A stretch of 59,553 bases of DNA from Dyella silvatica (GCF_026283955.1 NZ_JAPDPE010000017.1:1-59553); one strand, 5' to 3'. Counted from the first letter of the stretch, positions 34,001 to 42,691 are shown. The notes: a model not told the origin generated them from the sequence alone. Numbers and translations: made by a program.

Positions 34001-36430
34001 GTCGTAGTCGGTGCGCGCGCTGATATCGGAATTGGCGGTACCGCTGATCGCGGTATCGCTCAGCACCGGGCGCAACATGGCGTCGAAATAGGTCGTGGTA
34101 ATCGCGTTGCCCAACGTCGTGGTGCGGCGCCAATGGTTGGCGGCAATACCGCGCTCGGCATTGGGAATAAAGTTGTAGGCCAGCGTCGTGGGGTACCAGG
34201 ACACCTCGTCACCGGTGGGATAAGTCACACCAGTGACACGCCCCACCGCATCGTAGCTGTAGCTGGTGGTGTTGCCGGCCTGATCGGTGATGCTGCCAAT
34301 CTGGCCAAAGTCATCGACCACCAGACTTTGCGTGGTCTTGTCCGCATAACCAATCGCCTGCGGAATGCCACGCTTGTAATTGCTCAACGTGGTCGTGTTG
34401 CTGCGACCATCGGTGAAGCTGGCGAGTTGACCTTGACCGTCAAAGGTGTAGCTCATCAAGGTCTGGCCGAACCGGGCACGTGACTGCAAGGTCACGTTGG
34501 ACAGATTGTAGGTGTTGAGGCTTTCGGTTTCGCCGGTGGTGAGGTTGTCCACTTCCTGTGGCAAACCCAGCACCCAGTGCGGCAGATCGTTGAGAAAGGT
34601 GGTTTTCTCAGTGATCGCACTCTGGCCGGCAATACTGTTGGAGCGTGTTATCTGGGTGGCCTGGGCGTATTCGTCAAAGGTGCTGGCCTGCCAGGTGTAG
34701 GTATCGCCGTCCTGAGAAATCGTGCGCTGTTGAAGTGGCGACAGCTCGGTTACCTGCGCCCGATTGTCGCCGATCTGCTGATCGACACCCAAGCTGGTCG
34801 GCCACGGGCCAGCGGTCGGATTGGCATAGCTGTTGCTGACCGAGCGGATGATCGTGCCGCCAGCGGCACCAGCGTAGTAATCCGTACGCAGCATCTGCCC
34901 TTCGCTGACATCGAAGCGATTACTAAAGGTGTAGCGAACGTCGTTCCCCAACGGATCGAGCACATCGGTATAAACGCTCGATGCGCAGCTGTTGTTGCTT
35001 GCGCATGCGTCCGTCGTCCAGCTTTGGTTCGGGGACGAGTAGCTGTAGGCCCAGGTTTCCGTGGGCAGACCCGCACCGGTGAAGACTTTGCTGGTCAACG
35101 ATAACTGAGCGTAAAGCTGCGGCATCACCGCGTAGGGTGCGGATGTCCCGGTAGCCAGGCTGCCGTAGCACTGCTTGGGCACGTAGGAACGTCCGTGCAT
35201 CATCGCCAGCAAGTTGAAAGTCGCCGTCAAACCGGAGGGGTGCGTGATGGAGCCAGAGACCGGCACGGTGTAAAGGGTGGCGATGTTGCCTGCCTTGCAA
35301 TCGCTACCATCGGTAATGATCTGCGGCTGCTGGAATGCACCCAGGCTGTAGGACCAGGCACTGCCATCGGGTAACTGCACGCCAGTTAGTGTCGGAGGAT
35401 GTCCCTCGCCATTGAACGTACCGTACTGATAGGTCCAGGTACGCGGGGCTGCCGTCGACGACTGCAACGTCACCGAACTGACCAGCGTCGTGCCAGAACC
35501 ATATTGGAGTGTTATCTGCCGGCCATCGCTGGCAGTGATGCCGGTGAGGTAACCGCTGCTAGGGTCATAGCTGTAGGTCAGCGTATTACCGAAGCGGTCC
35601 TGCACCTTGGTCACCAGCATCGAGGCATCCCGTCGATACAGGATGTTGAACGGTGCCAGCATGGGGCGCACACCTCGTGCGGCAACCATCGGACCGGTGC
35701 CCAGCGCCGATGTCAGCGTTGCCATGGGACGATAAAGCAGATGGGAGAACGTGTACTGCGTGCCGTCGGGAGCAAGCGCGAGAAAGCCCTCGCCGCCATC
35801 GTCAGCAGTCACGCCACAGCTGATCATCCAGTGGTGCGTGGTGATGATCGGAAAACTCATGCCACTGATCTGTGGAGAAAGCGTGTTGATGCTGCCGCGC
35901 GCAAGCAGATCCTGGCTGCCCTGGCCCGGCACGATCAAATGGTAGCCATACCACCACTGATTCGGCCCCCACGGATCACCACCCGGCTGCGATGAAGTGA
36001 CCGGCGGCGGCGGCTCAAAATAGGTGCAACGCTGCAGGTTATTCGATGCCGTTATCCAACCAGTCACGTTTGCCTGGTTGGCCGAATTGGTTTCGATACG
36101 CGGAATATCGACTTCCCAATCCGCAAACGCGCCTTCCGCGCCCAGAGGATAGGCGTCTTCGCCAGTGGCCTTGAGCGAACGCGATAGCTGCAACAAAGGG
36201 CCAGCGCCGGGCATGCTGATGTCGGTCTGGTTAAAGGTCAGGCTGCCGTCGTATAGCCCGACGCTCTCTCCGAACGGACTGTCGCCAAGTGGCTGTATGT
36301 CCTGATTGACCTTGATCAGTTTTTTGTATTCGTTCTCGGGGGTGACCGAGCTAGTTTGGGCGTGACACACGCCACTGATGAGCATCCACGCCATAACAAC
36401 AAGGCAAGCTCCCTGCCTACGAATTCGCAT
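31028..36430 (-). CDS. Secreted YD-repeat (Rhs/WapA-like) protein with four FN3-like repeats
   Basis: 1800 aa. The signal peptide (about 1-24) is followed by an N-terminal beta-rich domain. Numerous YD repeats lie at about residues 650-1290 (for example YDANGN, YDALGR, YDTLNR), which form the Rhs shell. From about 1430 to the C-terminus lie four fibronectin type III-like repeats with recurring ACNANGCSxW cores. The chain ends without the Rhs-core/DPxG motif, which is encoded by the next gene. AGGGGAT precedes the ATG. Likely exported, surface-associated or released; the export route is not shown. The reading frame is open throughout, with no frameshift seen. Confidence 0.85.
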   Translation of the reverse strand: MRIRRQGACLVVMAWMLISGVCHAQTSSVTPENEYKKLIKVNQDIQPLGDSPFGESVGLYDGSLTFNQTDISMPGAGPLLQLSRSLKATGEDAYPLGAEGAFADWEVDIPRIETNSANQANVTGWITASNNLQRCTYFEPPPPVTSSQPGGDPWGPNQWWYGYHLIVPGQGSQDLLARGSINTLSPQISGMSFPIITTHHWMISCGVTADDGGEGFLALAPDGTQYTFSHLLYRPMATLTSALGTGPMVAARGVRPMLAPFNILYRRDASMLVTKVQDRFGNTLTYSYDPSSGYLTGITASDGRQITLQYGSGTTLVSSVTLQSSTAAPRTWTYQYGTFNGEGHPPTLTGVQLPDGSAWSYSLGAFQQPQIITDGSDCKAGNIATLYTVPVSGSITHPSGLTATFNLLAMMHGRSYVPKQCYGSLATGTSAPYAVMPQLYAQLSLTSKVFTGAGLPTETWAYSYSSPNQSWTTDACASNNSCASSVYTDVLDPLGNDVRYTFSNRFDVSEGQMLRTDYYAGAAGGTIIRSVSNSYANPTAGPWPTSLGVDQQIGDNRAQVTELSPLQQRTISQDGDTYTWQASTFDEYAQATQITRSNSIAGQSAITEKTTFLNDLPHWVLGLPQEVDNLTTGETESLNTYNLSNVTLQSRARFGQTLMSYTFDGQGQLASFTDGRSNTTTLSNYKRGIPQAIGYADKTTQSLVVDDFGQIGSITDQAGNTTSYSYDAVGRVTGVTYPTGDEVSWYPTTLAYNFIPNAERGIAANHWRRTTTLGNAITTTYFDAMLRPVLSDTAISGTANSDISARTDYDWKGQKTFVSYPVSGAPDLSAISSGTSSIYDALGRLTQTQQASELGTLTATTAYLSGARQQITDPKGYVTTTSYQVFDQPSYSAVIQVQAPEGITQAITRDLYGNPTVIHQWGSTASGSGDVSKTLTYDSYHRLCQTTEPESGSEVTAYDGANNVAWTASGLSISGTGCGQEQVADAAKTTFGYDTLNRVLTLSPPSGTQSTVYTYDLLGNTATATSGISTWSAQRNKRAQLTSETLSVTGNGGNVLRYGHDSYGNLLTISYPDSTIINYAPDALGRPTQAGSYATGASYFPDGSLQSFTFGNGTNYIAEQNTRLLLSNFSYGKGSTLNLSEDYGYDANGNISGITDLTTGGTRTKTFGYDTLNRLTQAQATNLWGTESYQYDPLNNLRSRTSSGQTFTYNYDATNRLASITNGATTTSSFLYDNRGNITTKNGNTLVFDAKNQLLQIPGFDSYAYDASGRRVLKTPASGNSSTYYFYNQAGQLLYQFDGGTTKTTDYIYLGKKMIARNEGYATSVLGGIDGINVGVLGNGFVSGWACSSGLTQSINVDLYVGGPLGTGTLIGRYSANQASEAGVLSACGVTTGSYRFYIALSNATQSQYAGKGVYVYGISPVGNSNALLTNSGVYVVPAAPSTPVAPTSTSATVASDLSSISVSWTASTGATSYIVQQQVNGGAWTALVNGNTTSTTISNPADGSYVFQAQACNANGCSVWTASSAVKVAHIPPTPASISVPATSNGPIAISWAASATATRYDLYQSFNGGTWAQVYSGPATSTTITATASGNYNYFVSANNANGWSGQLASSSTVVVTIPPASAPSLTVPASSNTGSYSVSWGSVSGAASYTLQEQVNGGGWSTVQASNANSWSTSGRGNGTYGYQVQACNAGGCGPWSAASAVSVLLTPPVPTGFQTLSSNPRKGSVTVGWNAVGGATSYTVQVTAPSGGVTLNTVTATSYSTIWLQTSGVATFRVNACNANGCSAWSGPLTDPISSI

Positions 36431-37083
36431 TGCCTATCCCCTTAGTCTTGCGATTAGCCAGCCTTGCGCGGGCAACGCAAGATTCGATGTCAAAAACCAA
36501 GGGCAGTCAACCACAAATAATTGCGACCACGGCATGATGCAGCAACGATTTCAGCTGAATTGAATCGGTAATACCGCGCTAATCGTTAACCGGGTAGCGC
36601 AAAAATTCATGCGCGGCCGTGTTGAGCAAGCGATCAAACAAGCCGCAATTTCATGCGAAAACTGTGTGCAAAGCAGAAAACCACAAGGCGTAGAAAATGA
36701 CCCAACGAACATCTATTGCACACGCACGTAGCAGTTATCGCTGCTATCCATCGGATGGATTAAAGCGCCCGGTTTTCGGAAGCCTTCGGCGGAAAGCCAA
36801 GGATTGCGTCCCCCGTTTGCAAGCTTGCACATCGATGTCTCGCTCGACCATGTCGTTAGCGTTTCCCACACCGCTGAAACTGTGTGATCGGTCGCGTGGA
36901 GAATGAAATTCGCGTGCGAACCGCTGTTGCCGTGCTGGCGATAAAACATGCTGGCTGGGCGATAAGCGGCACAACAGGAGCGCCCTCGCAACAACGAAAA
37001 TAATGGCGTCACACACCGCCCACCCATGGTCATGGCTGGCACGGTAATCTGCACGGCATACGCCGTTATCGCCAAGGTGCTTC
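36431..37083. other. Divergent intergenic region, YD-repeat protein to PPTase
   Basis: About 650 bp. It should hold the promoter of the YD-repeat gene and that of the PPTase. Open frames at 36697-36906 and on the opposite strand have no family features and no ribosome binding site. The last 62 bp (from 37022) are the part duplicated at 29440. Confidence 0.45.
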
Positions 37084-37821
37084 ATGTCTGACCCGGCCAC
37101 ACCGCCAACAACGGCTCCGCCGTGGGCGTCGCTGTCCAGCGACACCTTACTTCACCAGCAACTAGGCCTGCCCGGAGCGGCCGGATTGTCGTGCCAGGCG
37201 TTGAGCGTGCTCGAACAGCAGGGGCTGGCCTGCCCGCCGCTTCCGGCAAGCCTGGATAGGGCTGTGCGCAAGCGTCAACGCGAGTATTTGACCGGGCGGC
37301 TTTGCGCCTGCTCGGCGTTGCGCAAGGCGGGCTATCCCCACGATATCTACCCGGCGATGAAAGAAGACCGCCTGCCCGCCTGGCCGGACGGGTGGCTGGG
37401 CAGCATCAGCCATAGCGGCGACTACGCCATGGCGGTGGCCGCCGCGCAAACCCGTTGCCACGCGCTGGGTATCGACATACAGCAACGGGTAGCGCTGAAG
37501 GTGTTGATGGATATTCAGTCGATGATTGCGCAACCTACCGAGCTGACGCAGCTCGGCGAACTGGATGTAACAGCCCGGCTATTGCTTATCTTTTCGGGCA
37601 AAGAGTCGCTGTATAAGGCGCTTTATCCGCAGGTCCGGCAGATCAAGGAGTTCGATGCCGCTGAGCTGGTTTATGCCGATGCGCAGACCCTGCAATTTCG
37701 CTTGACCCACGATTGGTCTGATCGATGGAAAGCCGACAGCCGCATTTCGGTACGCTATGTGGTCTTCGACGAATATGTCGTCACCGCCACCTGTCTGAGC
37801 GGTGATCATTCAACCGATTGA
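37084..37821 (+). CDS. 4'-phosphopantetheinyl transferase (EntD/PptT-like)
   Basis: 245 aa. It transfers the phosphopantetheine arm from CoA to a serine of an ACP. Motifs: KRQREYLTGR (63-72), SISHSGDYA (108-116), GID with Mg-ligand Asp131, and FSGKESLYKA (170-179) with Glu174. These place it in the EntD/PptT branch of Sfp-type enzymes rather than AcpS. It is the only activator in the window for the ACP at 20179. A metallophosphoesterase follows 41 bp later, in the same order as in the eroded copy at 29.4 kb, so the two genes travel as a unit. The first 30 residues are low-complexity and the start could be slightly downstream. Confidence 0.88.
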   Translation: MSDPATPPTTAPPWASLSSDTLLHQQLGLPGAAGLSCQALSVLEQQGLACPPLPASLDRAVRKRQREYLTGRLCACSALRKAGYPHDIYPAMKEDRLPAWPDGWLGSISHSGDYAMAVAAAQTRCHALGIDIQQRVALKVLMDIQSMIAQPTELTQLGELDVTARLLLIFSGKESLYKALYPQVRQIKEFDAAELVYADAQTLQFRLTHDWSDRWKADSRISVRYVVFDEYVVTATCLSGDHSTD

Positions 37822-37862
37822 TCACGCCGGCCTGGCCGGCAACTTCATGAGAAAAGCGCGCT

Positions 37863-38633
37863 ATGCGAGTGTTCGCCGTATCGGATCTGCATGTGGACTA
37901 TCCACTCAATCTTGCCTGGCTGCAGCAGTTGTCGCTGCACGACTACCGTCACGATGTGTTGATACTGGCCGGCGACCTGTCCGATTCGCTGGAACTCATC
38001 GCCGAGAGCTTCGAAGCGCTGGCGCGACGCTTTGCGCACGTCATGTATGTTCCGGGCAATCATGATTTGTGGGTCAACCGCGACGGCATGCGCGATTCAT
38101 TCGCCAAGCTCGATGCGCTGCAGGCGTTGGCTGGGCAGCATGGCGTTCGCATGACTCCGCTGCGGCTCGGCGGCCTCGCCCTGGTTCCGCTGCTGGGCTG
38201 GTACGACTACTCGTTCGGCGAACCCAGCGACGCCTTGAAGAATGTCTGGATGGATTACCGCGCCTGCGTCTGGCCCAGCGGCTATGACGACGTCGCGGTG
38301 ACCGGCGAATTCACCGGGCGCAATGCGGTCGCACCGTGTCAGGAGGCCGAGGGTGCGACCACCGTGATTAGCTTTTCGCACTTTTTACCGCGTATCGATT
38401 TGATGCCCGACTTTGTGCCGGAACGACATCGCCTGATCTATCCGGTACTGGGCACGAGCGTACTTGAAACACAGCTGAGACAACTTGGAGCTCATTTTCA
38501 CGTTTACGGCCACAGCCATGTCAACCGCCATGTCACGATCGACGGGGTGACTTATATCAATAACGCTTTTGGCTATCCGAGCGAATCACACTTCACCGCG
38601 CGGCAACTGCTCTGCGTGCATACCACGGCATAG
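37863..38633 (+). CDS. Calcineurin-like metallophosphoesterase, PptH-like
   Basis: 256 aa, cytoplasmic. All metal-binding motifs are present: SDLH (Asp8, His10), GD (Asp38), GNHD (Asn66, His67), SH (His173) and GHSH (His217, His219). By memory it resembles mycobacterial PptH (Rv2795c), notably the segments AGD...RRFAHVMYVPGNHDLW and LVPLLGWYDYSF. PptH removes phosphopantetheine from carrier proteins and is encoded beside pptT. The same pairing here, 41 bp after a PptT-like PPTase, supports a phosphopantetheinyl hydrolase role. A generic phosphodiesterase remains possible. Confidence 0.75.
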   Translation: MRVFAVSDLHVDYPLNLAWLQQLSLHDYRHDVLILAGDLSDSLELIAESFEALARRFAHVMYVPGNHDLWVNRDGMRDSFAKLDALQALAGQHGVRMTPLRLGGLALVPLLGWYDYSFGEPSDALKNVWMDYRACVWPSGYDDVAVTGEFTGRNAVAPCQEAEGATTVISFSHFLPRIDLMPDFVPERHRLIYPVLGTSVLETQLRQLGAHFHVYGHSHVNRHVTIDGVTYINNAFGYPSESHFTARQLLCVHTTA

Positions 38634-38705
38634 TCGACCAGGTGACCGCGCGGCGCATATAACCGCTGTGGCTGGTGACACCGGCGCATCTACCCCAGCG
38701 TGAAA

Positions 38706-38730
38706 TGGCGGGCCGATCAACGACCCGCCA
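38706..38730 (-). terminator. Possible terminator hairpin
   Basis: TGGCGGG (38706-38712) and CCCGCCA (38724-38730) form a 7-bp GC-rich stem with an 11-nt loop, 8 bp beyond the stop of the small minus-strand gene and in the convergent gap with the phosphoesterase gene. Only a short T-run (ATTTC) follows on the minus strand, so the call is tentative. Confidence 0.4.
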
Positions 38731-38738
38731 CGGCCCGA

Positions 38739-39110
38739 TTACTTGGCCTTGGCTTTGGCCCGCTGTCTGTGAATGCGACGGCTGTCCTGGTTTTCCGACG
38801 CGTTGAGACGCTTCTGCTCACCCTTGGTCAGATGACCGCCGTGCTTGGCTTCATCGGCGCTTTCGCGCTGTGCGATGTTGGCGTCCTGCTTTTCGTCGCG
38901 CGCTGCCTGCTTGGCATTGAGCTGGCCATCGGCCACACCGGCCTGGATGCGGTTTTGCTGGTTTTCCAGGCGCTGGTTGACCTCGTTGACACGAGGATGA
39001 CCAGGCACATTATCTTGCGCCGCGGCCTGGGCCATGGCGGCACCGCTGGCAAGCGCGGCAAGCATGGCGAAAGCGGTCAAGCTGAGGCGAAATGTCGACT
39101 TGTTCTGCAT
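38739..39110 (-). CDS. Small secreted Gln/Lys-rich protein
   Basis: 123 aa. The signal peptide (about 1-30, ending AMAQA) is followed by a hydrophilic, helix-forming mature chain rich in Gln, Asn, Lys and Ala, with NQRLENQQNRI and QRESADEAKHGGHLTKGEQ segments and a basic end (QRAKAKAK). I recall similar periplasmic proteins in Burkholderia and Xanthomonadales annotated as hypothetical. No cysteine in the mature chain. The ATG at 39110 yields the signal peptide; the frame extends to 39164 without reason. Confidence 0.65.
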   Translation of the reverse strand: MQNKSTFRLSLTAFAMLAALASGAAMAQAAAQDNVPGHPRVNEVNQRLENQQNRIQAGVADGQLNAKQAARDEKQDANIAQRESADEAKHGGHLTKGEQKRLNASENQDSRRIHRQRAKAKAK

Positions 39111-39543
39111 GGCTAAATCCTTAATTTCGGGTTGATAAGAAGAACAGCGCTTGAGAACTCTCACTATTCGAGGTACGCCGGCCCCTGCATGGCCAGGGAT
39201 AGCAGCTCATCGATGTCATCGTTTGTTGTCCCCACGCTTCCATCCACCGGCTGCGCAAGCCGACTGATGGACGCACCGTAAAAACGGATAGTCCACGACG
39301 GCGTTGACCTTCCCCGCGGCGGCAAACCCTTCCGTTCAGCTACAGGCAGGCTGCGTACAGCTCGTCGGCAAGCCCCTTTTTGAACCGCCGCAGCCGGCCA
39401 CGGTTCATAGGCCGACTCGCGCCGCGGCGAGACCCGAGCCAGCTACCCGGAAGCCAAGAGCATAAGGATATGAAAAATCGTGCTTTTGAAGAAACCGTGA
39501 CAGCGTAATAAAAAAGACGTCCATACATCCATAAGAAATCATC
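39111..39543. other. Intergenic region upstream of the porin gene
   Basis: About 430 bp between divergent genes, with no supported gene. A minus-strand frame ending about 39172 reads DDIDELLSLAMQGPAYLE without a start and could be debris. An AT-richer stretch (39470-39530) just before the porin ATG probably contains its promoter. Confidence 0.35.
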
Positions 39544-40758
39544 ATGAAACGTCTGACCTATGCCTTCATCACCGTCGGCATGCTGCTATCTCAGACGAGT
39601 CAGGCAGATGACAGCACTTACACTAGCTCGCCCTACATCGGCTTGCGCTATCGCGACAGCACCCTGCACTCGGATGCTTTTGGCAACACTGGCCACGCCC
39701 ATACACTGCGCTTGCAGCTTGGCTATTTATGGGCATTGACGCCGCAACTTGCCGTGTATGCCGAAGGCACCCGGGTATGGTCGCTGTTCGGCAAGCAGTA
39801 CAACGACACCACCGGGCGGCGCACGCCCTACCCCGCAGAGCCCGATCCGCCCTCGACGGAACTCAGCAGTGCATGGCTGGGTTACGACAACGGCCAGGTC
39901 GGCGTTCGCGCGGGACGGCAGTATCTGCACCTGGATAACAACCGGTTCTTCAGCGTCAACGCATGGCGACAAAACCCGCAGTCCTTCGATGGCGTCACCA
40001 GCTACCTAAAGCTGGGAACCGGCACCACCCTCAGCTACGACTGGCTCGATCAAGTCAACCGTACCGTGGGCGCTGACTTTCCTGACATCCATCAGCGCCG
40101 CTGGAAGCTTAATGGGCAGCTGCTGCATCTGGATCAGGCATTGCCCCTAGGCCAATTGAGCGCCTACGGCTACTTCGTCAAGAACCGTACGCTTGCGGCG
40201 AATTCGGTGCGTACCGTTGGCGCGCGCTGGAGCGGTCACGCCAAGCTGCAAGACGACAGCCCGGCCCAACTGAGTTGGACGGTGGAGGCCGCCCATCAGG
40301 ATAACTACAGCAACAACCCGCAACGTTTCAGCCTGCCCTATCACTTGCTGGAGCTGGGTTACGGCCTGCCTGAAATCGCCGCGCGCCTAGGCGAGGAATC
40401 GCTGGGCGGAAACGGCCGCACCCCGTTCAATATCGCTTACGGGTCGGGACACAGTTTCGATGGCTGGGTCGGTGTTTTCAGCATACCGCCGCATGGCCTG
40501 CGCGATCGCTATGGCGGACTCTATGGCGCACTGCCGTGGCAGACGCTGACCTGGCAGCTTACGTTGCACCAGTTTCAGCCGGTGAGCGGAACCGGCTCGC
40601 GTTATGGCCATGAGGTTGACGCGGGTGTGCGCGCCAATCTCAATGCACGCTTCAGCCTGGAACTGCAATACGGCGACTACCACGCCAATAGCTTCAGCAT
40701 GAACCAGCGCAAGCTGTGGCTGCTGGCCGAGTATCGCTTCGGCAAACAGGCCATGTAA
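39544..40758 (+). CDS. Outer-membrane beta-barrel, alginate-export-domain-like porin
   Basis: 404 aa. The signal peptide (about 1-21, ending SQA) is followed by strands alternating aromatic and polar residues throughout. The segment GRQYLHLDNNRFFSVNAWRQ with NPQSFDG matches the Alginate_exp (PF13372) pattern, where the conserved Arg/Asn/Asp line the barrel lumen. Likely a passive outer-membrane channel; alginate itself is not implied, since no alginate genes are near. Codon usage and composition match neighbours. It converges on the DJ-1/PfpI gene. Confidence 0.72.
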   Translation: MKRLTYAFITVGMLLSQTSQADDSTYTSSPYIGLRYRDSTLHSDAFGNTGHAHTLRLQLGYLWALTPQLAVYAEGTRVWSLFGKQYNDTTGRRTPYPAEPDPPSTELSSAWLGYDNGQVGVRAGRQYLHLDNNRFFSVNAWRQNPQSFDGVTSYLKLGTGTTLSYDWLDQVNRTVGADFPDIHQRRWKLNGQLLHLDQALPLGQLSAYGYFVKNRTLAANSVRTVGARWSGHAKLQDDSPAQLSWTVEAAHQDNYSNNPQRFSLPYHLLELGYGLPEIAARLGEESLGGNGRTPFNIAYGSGHSFDGWVGVFSIPPHGLRDRYGGLYGALPWQTLTWQLTLHQFQPVSGTGSRYGHEVDAGVRANLNARFSLELQYGDYHANSFSMNQRKLWLLAEYRFGKQAM

Positions 40759-40885
40759 CAGGCTGGCCTGAGCGACCAGCCGCCGCGTTTCGCCAACGTC
40801 ATGGCGAAGACGCATGGATCCTACTCGCACGACGCAGCTGCCGAGCGCTTAATCCTTCCAGCTATCGGCAGGTACGTCGCTGATG

Positions 40886-41563
40886 TCAGGCCACTAGTTT
40901 GAGCAGCGCGTGCGCGGCCGCTTCCGACGATGCGGGGTTTTGCCCGGTAATCAACAGCCCATCGGTAACGACATGGGATTGCCAATCCGCTCTCTTCGAG
41001 TAGATGCCACCGTGCTGCGTCAGCATGTCTTCGACCAGGAACGGCACGATCTTGGTCAGGCCCACGGCAGCCTCTTCGCTATTGGTAAAACCGGTCACCG
41101 CCTTGCCCTGCACCAGCGGCTGGCCATTGGCGGCCTTGGCGTGACGCAGCACACCGGGCGCATGACACACTGCCGCCACCGGTTTGCCCGCAGCGATGGT
41201 GGTTTCGATCAGCGCGATCGATGCCGCATCTTCAGCCAAATCCCACAGCGGGCCATGGCCGCCCGGATAGAACACGGCGTCATAGTCACTGGCAGAAATC
41301 GCGGCGAGCTTTTGCGTATGGGCCAAAACCGCCTTGGCCGCAGCATCGGCATCGAAGCGGCGAGTGGCTTCGGTCTGCGAGCCGGGATCGCTGCTCTTGG
41401 GGTCGAGCGGCGGCTGCCCACCTTTGGGCGACGCCAGGGTGATCTGCGCGCCGGCATCCTTGAACACATAGTAAGGAGCGGCGAATTCCTCTAGCCAGAA
41501 GCCGGTCTTTTCACCGGTGCTGCCCAGCTGATCGTGCGAGGTCAAAACCATCAGTATTTTCAT
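40886..41563 (-). CDS. DJ-1/PfpI family protein (glyoxalase III/Hsp31-like)
   Basis: 225 aa, type 1 glutamine-amidotransferase fold. The nucleophile elbow is AVCHAPG, with the catalytic Cys followed by His, and YPGGHGPLWD supplies the oxyanion part. Proteins of this kind detoxify methylglyoxal or repair glycated molecules. It is the last gene of a minus-strand group with a NemR-like regulator, a YqhD-like dehydrogenase and a CurA-like reductase, all of which handle reactive carbonyls. The ATG at 41563 gives the family N-terminus MKILMVLTSH; the frame upstream to 41632 is not homologous. Confidence 0.82.
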   Translation of the reverse strand: MKILMVLTSHDQLGSTGEKTGFWLEEFAAPYYVFKDAGAQITLASPKGGQPPLDPKSSDPGSQTEATRRFDADAAAKAVLAHTQKLAAISASDYDAVFYPGGHGPLWDLAEDAASIALIETTIAAGKPVAAVCHAPGVLRHAKAANGQPLVQGKAVTGFTNSEEAAVGLTKIVPFLVEDMLTQHGGIYSKRADWQSHVVTDGLLITGQNPASSEAAAHALLKLVA

Positions 41564-41656
41564 CTTCGCTATCCTGTGGGATGGATGCGGCCACGGCTTC
41601 ATCGTCGAAGCATCGCGGCGGCATCGGATCAATCAACAAACGATCAGAACGAACCA

Positions 41657-42691
41657 TCAATGCTCGGCAACGCGCACGACCACTTTGCCGAAATTCTCAC
41701 CGGCCAGCAGACCGATCAAGGCCGCCGGCGCTTGCTCCAAGTCATCGACGATGTCTTCGCGAATGGTGACCTTGCCCTCGCCGATCCAGCCACTCATCTC
41801 GCGGAAGAAGTTCGCGTGTTCCGCACCGTAGTGATCCATGATGATGAAGCCCTGCATCTTGAGACGCTTGGTCAAGATCGCATAGGTCAGCAAGGACAGG
41901 CGGTTCGGCCCCGGCGGCAGCGCGGTGTCGTTGTAGTGGGCGATGATTCCGCAAACCGGTATGCGCGCACCGATGTTGAGCAACGGCAACACGGCATCGA
42001 AGACGGCGCCGCCGACATTCTCGAAATACACATCGATGCCTTTGGGACATGCCGCGGCGAGCTTCTCGGCAAACGCAGGATCGCGGCGGTCGATGCAGAC
42101 GTCAAAACCCAGCGTCTCGACCACGTACCGGCATTTGTCTTCACCGCTGGCGATACCTACGATACGGCAGCCTTTGAGCTTGGCGATTTGCCCGACTACC
42201 GAACCCACCGCACCGCTGGCCGAGGCGACCACGACGGTTTCGCCGGGCTTGGGCTGGCCGATCGTCAACAGACCGTGGTACGCGGTGAATCCCGGCATAC
42301 CCAAAATGCTTAGCGCGTACGAAGGATGGGTGATCTTGCTGCCCAGTTTGGCCAGGCCGCTGCCATCGGATAGCGTGTAATCCTGCCAGCCGTTTTCGCT
42401 GAGCACCAGCTCGCCGGCCTGGAAATTCGGATGCCGCGACACCTCGACACGGCTGACCGTGCCGCCAACCATCACCGCATTCAACTCCACTGCCGGCGCA
42501 TACGAGGGGCGATCGCTCATGCGTCCACGCATATAGGGGTCCAGCGACAGATACAACGTCCGCAGCAGCACCTGGCCATCGGCGGGCTGTGGAACTTCGC
42601 TGCGATCGAGGCGGAAATCTTCCGCGGTCGGCATACCGACGGGGCGTGCGTTCAAGACAATTTGGCGATTCACGACTTCATTCTTCGACAT
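41657..42691 (-). CDS. NADPH-dependent CurA-like alkenal/one oxidoreductase
   Basis: 344 aa zinc-independent medium-chain reductase. The N-terminal segment SLDPYMRGRMSD, the nucleotide-binding SASGAVGSVVGQIAK and the VYFENVGG motif identify the CurA/leukotriene-B4-dehydrogenase group. It reduces carbon-carbon double bonds of alpha,beta-unsaturated carbonyls with NADPH. The ATG at 42691 is chosen over an in-frame GTG at 42700. It lies 93 bp upstream of the DJ-1 gene, in an electrophile-detoxification neighbourhood. Confidence 0.86.
   Translation of the reverse strand: MSKNEVVNRQIVLNARPVGMPTAEDFRLDRSEVPQPADGQVLLRTLYLSLDPYMRGRMSDRPSYAPAVELNAVMVGGTVSRVEVSRHPNFQAGELVLSENGWQDYTLSDGSGLAKLGSKITHPSYALSILGMPGFTAYHGLLTIGQPKPGETVVVASASGAVGSVVGQIAKLKGCRIVGIASGEDKCRYVVETLGFDVCIDRRDPAFAEKLAAACPKGIDVYFENVGGAVFDAVLPLLNIGARIPVCGIIAHYNDTALPPGPNRLSLLTYAILTKRLKMQGFIIMDHYGAEHANFFREMSGWIGEGKVTIREDIVDDLEQAPAALIGLLAGENFGKVVVRVAEH

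Noticed and set aside
33071-34483. 470-aa plus-strand open frame inside the YD-repeat gene
   Set aside because: Its repetitive Gly/Ala/Val composition mirrors the antisense of the YD repeats; no start signal or family match.
29440-38138. Rhs module as a transposon bounded by direct repeats
   Set aside because: The two bracketing copies differ greatly in length and are gene fragments, not terminal repeats, and no transposase or integrase is present; a recombination or duplication footprint fits better.
39172-39300. Minus-strand frame ending DDIDELLSLAMQGPAYLE
   Set aside because: No start, no ribosome binding site, and continuity requires an assumed frameshift; could be gene debris but not supportable.
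40761-40781. GGCTGG/CCAGCC hairpin after the porin gene
   Set aside because: Only six base pairs and no T-run; too weak for a terminator call.
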